Below the pieces are notes generated by a model that worked only from the letters and a program-made list of their open reading frames with translations, had not been told where the DNA came from and ran no database searches. Positions 5,454 to 7,525 of a stretch of 7,525 nt of DNA are shown in pieces. Positions within the stretch are counted from its first letter, which is position 1, and the number at the start of each line of letters is the position of its first letter. Both the position numbers and the translations under genes were made by a program. Source of the stretch: Candidatus Onthoplasma faecigallinarum (GTDB taxonomy: Bacteria; Bacillota; Clostridia; Christensenellales; UBA1242). The DNA lies in contig DVMB01000068.1 in the NCBI GenBank assembly GCA_018715225.1, forward strand, positions 1 through 7,525. The letters run 5' to 3'.

Positions 5454-7322
5454 GTGAAAAAATTTTCTGCTTTATTATTATGCTGTTTAATGATTATAAC
5501 ATGTAGCCTTGCTGGCTGTGCTACTTTTTCTATAAATCCTGTGAAATACTATAACGAGGTGGTAGCCACTGTGGGCGACACAAATATAACGAGATTTGAT
5601 CTGCTGTCCGCTTATAACAGTTATGGCTATTCTTATTACGTATCTCAAGAGGGTCAAAGCGTTGAGGACGCTATGAACAGCACCCTAGACTTATTGATAG
5701 ACAGGGAACTTTTGTATCAGTACGCCTTGGATCATGACGATGTTTATAAACCTAGAGCATATCAAGTAAATTCAGCAATACAAGACATCTTTGATTCAGT
5801 CGACGAGCAGATGAGCGACTATATTGACGAAGCAAAAGGAATATTGAATATCCCTATTGCTGACGCTGAAGACTCTACCGAAGAAGATGAAGAGACCGCT
5901 TATCTATATGAAGATTATACTTATTCAAAACGTGCTGAAGTGAAATCTAGAACCACTTATTATTTAGACGAGACAAAGATGATTGTTTCATCTACTCCTA
6001 CAGCATATTTTGATACAACCTATTATATTGATTATATAACGGAAACAGAGCCAACAGTATACGACGAATTGATTTCCATCACATACCTAAATGATTTTAC
6101 ACAGAGCGGAACGATTGAAGCGATTGTTGATAGTTACCTGTCTCACTTCCGCTCTACTCTAACCAATGAAGAGACCGAAAATCAAGAACCTATATACAAC
6201 AAAGTCATATCATTACTTGCTCAGGACTTGATCGATTATGAATACTATTTGCGAGATGAAAATGGCAAAGCCTATTCAACGAACACAAGCGACCTATTAT
6301 ATAGATATTTCGAAAGAAATTTTGATTCTCAAATTGAATCTTTGTATCTAGAAAATATCAGGACCTATTATCTCGAAAATGAAAATTTGAGTATAGATGC
6401 CTTAATAGAAGAGTTCCAATATCTAGTAAATGTAAACTACAATCAATATAGAAACCACGAAGAAAATTACAAAGAAGCGATGCAAGATATAAGCACTGAC
6501 GGAGACACGATTTTGTATCATCCTACAACAAGCGATGGAACACAATTTGGTTATTTTGTCCACACTCTGCTTAGTTTCAGCGAAGATCAACAAGATATGC
6601 TCACTGCTCTTGAATCTAACAAAAATTCATTCTCTAGTGAGCAAGCATATAACAATGCTTATAACGCAATTGTGAACCAAACCACAATCACAGTTAGAGA
6701 CGCAGAGACCGGCTTGCCTACTGAGGAAACCAAGACCTTATCTCAAGTCATGGATGAATATAGCGAAATATTAAAGATCAGCGATTACAATGATAGATTA
6801 TATGCCTTCATTCAATTTATGTTCAAATACACTGGCGACACAGCCACACTATCATCAGGTATGCCTTACGTTGTTGGTACGAATGGCTATAGCGCAATGG
6901 AAGAAGCATTCACAGATGAAGCAGTCCGCTTGATGACTGAAGGCAACGTTGGAGATATGACTAGTGCAAGTACAGAAAATATGTGTATCACAAGTTATGG
7001 TATCCACTTGTTGTTCTATGTCAACCCAGTAGATGCTTATGATGTATTGTATAGCGATGTTGAATCAGTATATATCCAAAATACAAATAGAGACGACAAT
7101 GGTAGAAACAACTTGTATTATAAAATACTCAACCCATTGACTAATGAAACTTATTTTGATATGTTGTTCGATTCAGTCTATCCAGCTTCAAGCGATGAAG
7201 AAAATTATACGTCCAACACTGGTTACACCGATTATGAAAACAACCTTGTCGCTGTAGCAGAAAACACATACAAAGTTACAAAATACACTTCAAAAATATC
7301 TGCAACAAGAGAAAGTATCTAA
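5454..7322 (+). CDS. Tyr-rich PrsA/SurA-like lipoprotein with a divergent parvulin-like domain
   Basis: This is a predicted extracytoplasmic folding factor anchored to the outer face of the membrane. A signal peptide with a MKK start and hydrophobic core ends in the lipobox LAGC, with Cys22 to be lipidated. Residues 34-110 resemble SurA/PrsA N-terminal domains (VVATVGDTNITRFDLL, then a helix ending DRELLYQYAL). An acidic Thr/Tyr-rich stretch (about 140-210) follows, then a helical region. Residues about 365-525 look like a parvulin prolyl isomerase: FVHTLLSF (His370) resembles the usual HILV strand, and SYGIHLLF (His518) resembles the closing GYHII strand. They are separated by an insert (about 385-450) that makes the domain longer than the usual 90-100 residues. 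Activity is uncertain. About 63 of 622 residues are Tyr, and Cys is nearly absent from the mature part. It starts at GTG with GGAG upstream, 91 bp after mfd, and ends before a strong terminator. The pth-mfd-PrsA order is common in clostridia. Confidence 0.82.
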   Translation: MKKFSALLLCCLMIITCSLAGCATFSINPVKYYNEVVATVGDTNITRFDLLSAYNSYGYSYYVSQEGQSVEDAMNSTLDLLIDRELLYQYALDHDDVYKPRAYQVNSAIQDIFDSVDEQMSDYIDEAKGILNIPIADAEDSTEEDEETAYLYEDYTYSKRAEVKSRTTYYLDETKMIVSSTPTAYFDTTYYIDYITETEPTVYDELISITYLNDFTQSGTIEAIVDSYLSHFRSTLTNEETENQEPIYNKVISLLAQDLIDYEYYLRDENGKAYSTNTSDLLYRYFERNFDSQIESLYLENIRTYYLENENLSIDALIEEFQYLVNVNYNQYRNHEENYKEAMQDISTDGDTILYHPTTSDGTQFGYFVHTLLSFSEDQQDMLTALESNKNSFSSEQAYNNAYNAIVNQTTITVRDAETGLPTEETKTLSQVMDEYSEILKISDYNDRLYAFIQFMFKYTGDTATLSSGMPYVVGTNGYSAMEEAFTDEAVRLMTEGNVGDMTSASTENMCITSYGIHLLFYVNPVDAYDVLYSDVESVYIQNTNRDDNGRNNLYYKILNPLTNETYFDMLFDSVYPASSDEENYTSNTGYTDYENNLVAVAENTYKVTKYTSKISATRESI

Positions 7323-7365
7323 TACAGCGTATCTAAAAAATCATGTGATTAAAATAAATACAAAG

Positions 7366-7396
7366 AAAAATGATGTCAAATGCGACATCATTTTTT
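7366..7396. terminator. Rho-independent terminator after the lipoprotein gene
   Basis: A 7-bp core stem (TGATGTC at 7371-7377, GACATCA at 7384-7390) with a 6-nt loop is extended to 12 bp by A5 (7366-7370) pairing with the T-run that begins at 7391. It lies 43 bp after the stop codon. Because of the A-run on the left it could also stop transcripts coming from the right. Confidence 0.92.
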
Positions 7397-7525
7397 GTTT
7401 AGTTTAAAATAAGCATATAAGTTGTTTTTATATGAAACTTCTGTTTTTTTGTCTTTGTCACAAAACTATGGATATTTTGACCCCTTAATTTACAATGTAT
7501 TCTATTTTAAATGTTTACATTATTT
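7397..7525. other. AT-rich intergenic end of the window, no gene seen
   Basis: All six frames are short or interrupted. On the plus strand TTGACC at 7477-7482 resembles a -35, but no good -10 follows at 16-18 nt. An ATG at 7511 has no ribosome binding site and runs off the window after five codons. A promoter region for the next gene is plausible but not demonstrated. Confidence 0.4.

Noticed and set aside
7339..7350. Small palindrome-like AATCATGTGATT after the lipoprotein stop
   Set aside because: The stem is only 4-5 bp with a tiny loop and no U-run; the proper terminator lies 20 bp downstream.
7384..7465. Minus-strand open stretch of about 25 codons ending at the terminator
   Set aside because: An in-frame TAG lies just upstream, there is no start codon or ribosome binding site, and the length is within chance; a gene remnant cannot be shown.

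Overview
The window is a low-GC stretch of bacterial chromosome. It has Shine-Dalgarno sites, sigma-A type promoters and A/T-ending codons. The order pth - mfd - PrsA-like lipoprotein and the lipobox signal peptide point to a Bacillota (Firmicutes) genome, most likely an uncultured clostridial lineage. The lineage is inferred from gene content and base composition and was not tested by phylogeny.

Layout. (1) Positions 1-452 hold the 3' end of a COG0523/CobW-family metallochaperone GTPase: an acidic and histidine-rich metal-binding linker followed by the CobW C-terminal domain. (2) A strong hairpin at 496-532 that can act on both strands separates it from a convergent gene. (3) The convergent minus-strand gene (621-1361) encodes a 246-residue cytosolic protein that I do not recognise. 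It has its own near-consensus promoter. (4) A compact divergent intergenic region (1362-1508) carries that promoter, a 25-bp dyad and a pth promoter whose TATAAT box is 7 nt from the pth start codon. (5) pth (1509-2039) and mfd (2018-5362) overlap by 22 bp and form a translationally coupled pair. (6) A separate promoter drives a 622-residue Tyr-rich lipoprotein (5454-7322) with a SurA/PrsA-like N-terminus and a divergent parvulin-like domain, closed by a clear terminator at 7366-7396. (7) The last 129 bases hold no gene that I can support.

How the genes work together. Pth recycles peptidyl-tRNA dropped from stalled ribosomes, and Mfd removes stalled RNA polymerase and recruits excision repair. 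These are housekeeping rescue functions, often adjacent in Firmicutes. The lipoprotein is a predicted extracytoplasmic folding factor and is often found next to this pair. The CobW gene and the unknown gene are separate transcription units. I see no mobile element, CRISPR array, RNA gene or defence system. The parts most worth a second look are the unknown minus-strand protein, the apparent leaderless start of pth with a dyad over its -35, the extremely AT-rich island inside mfd, and the unusual composition of the lipoprotein.
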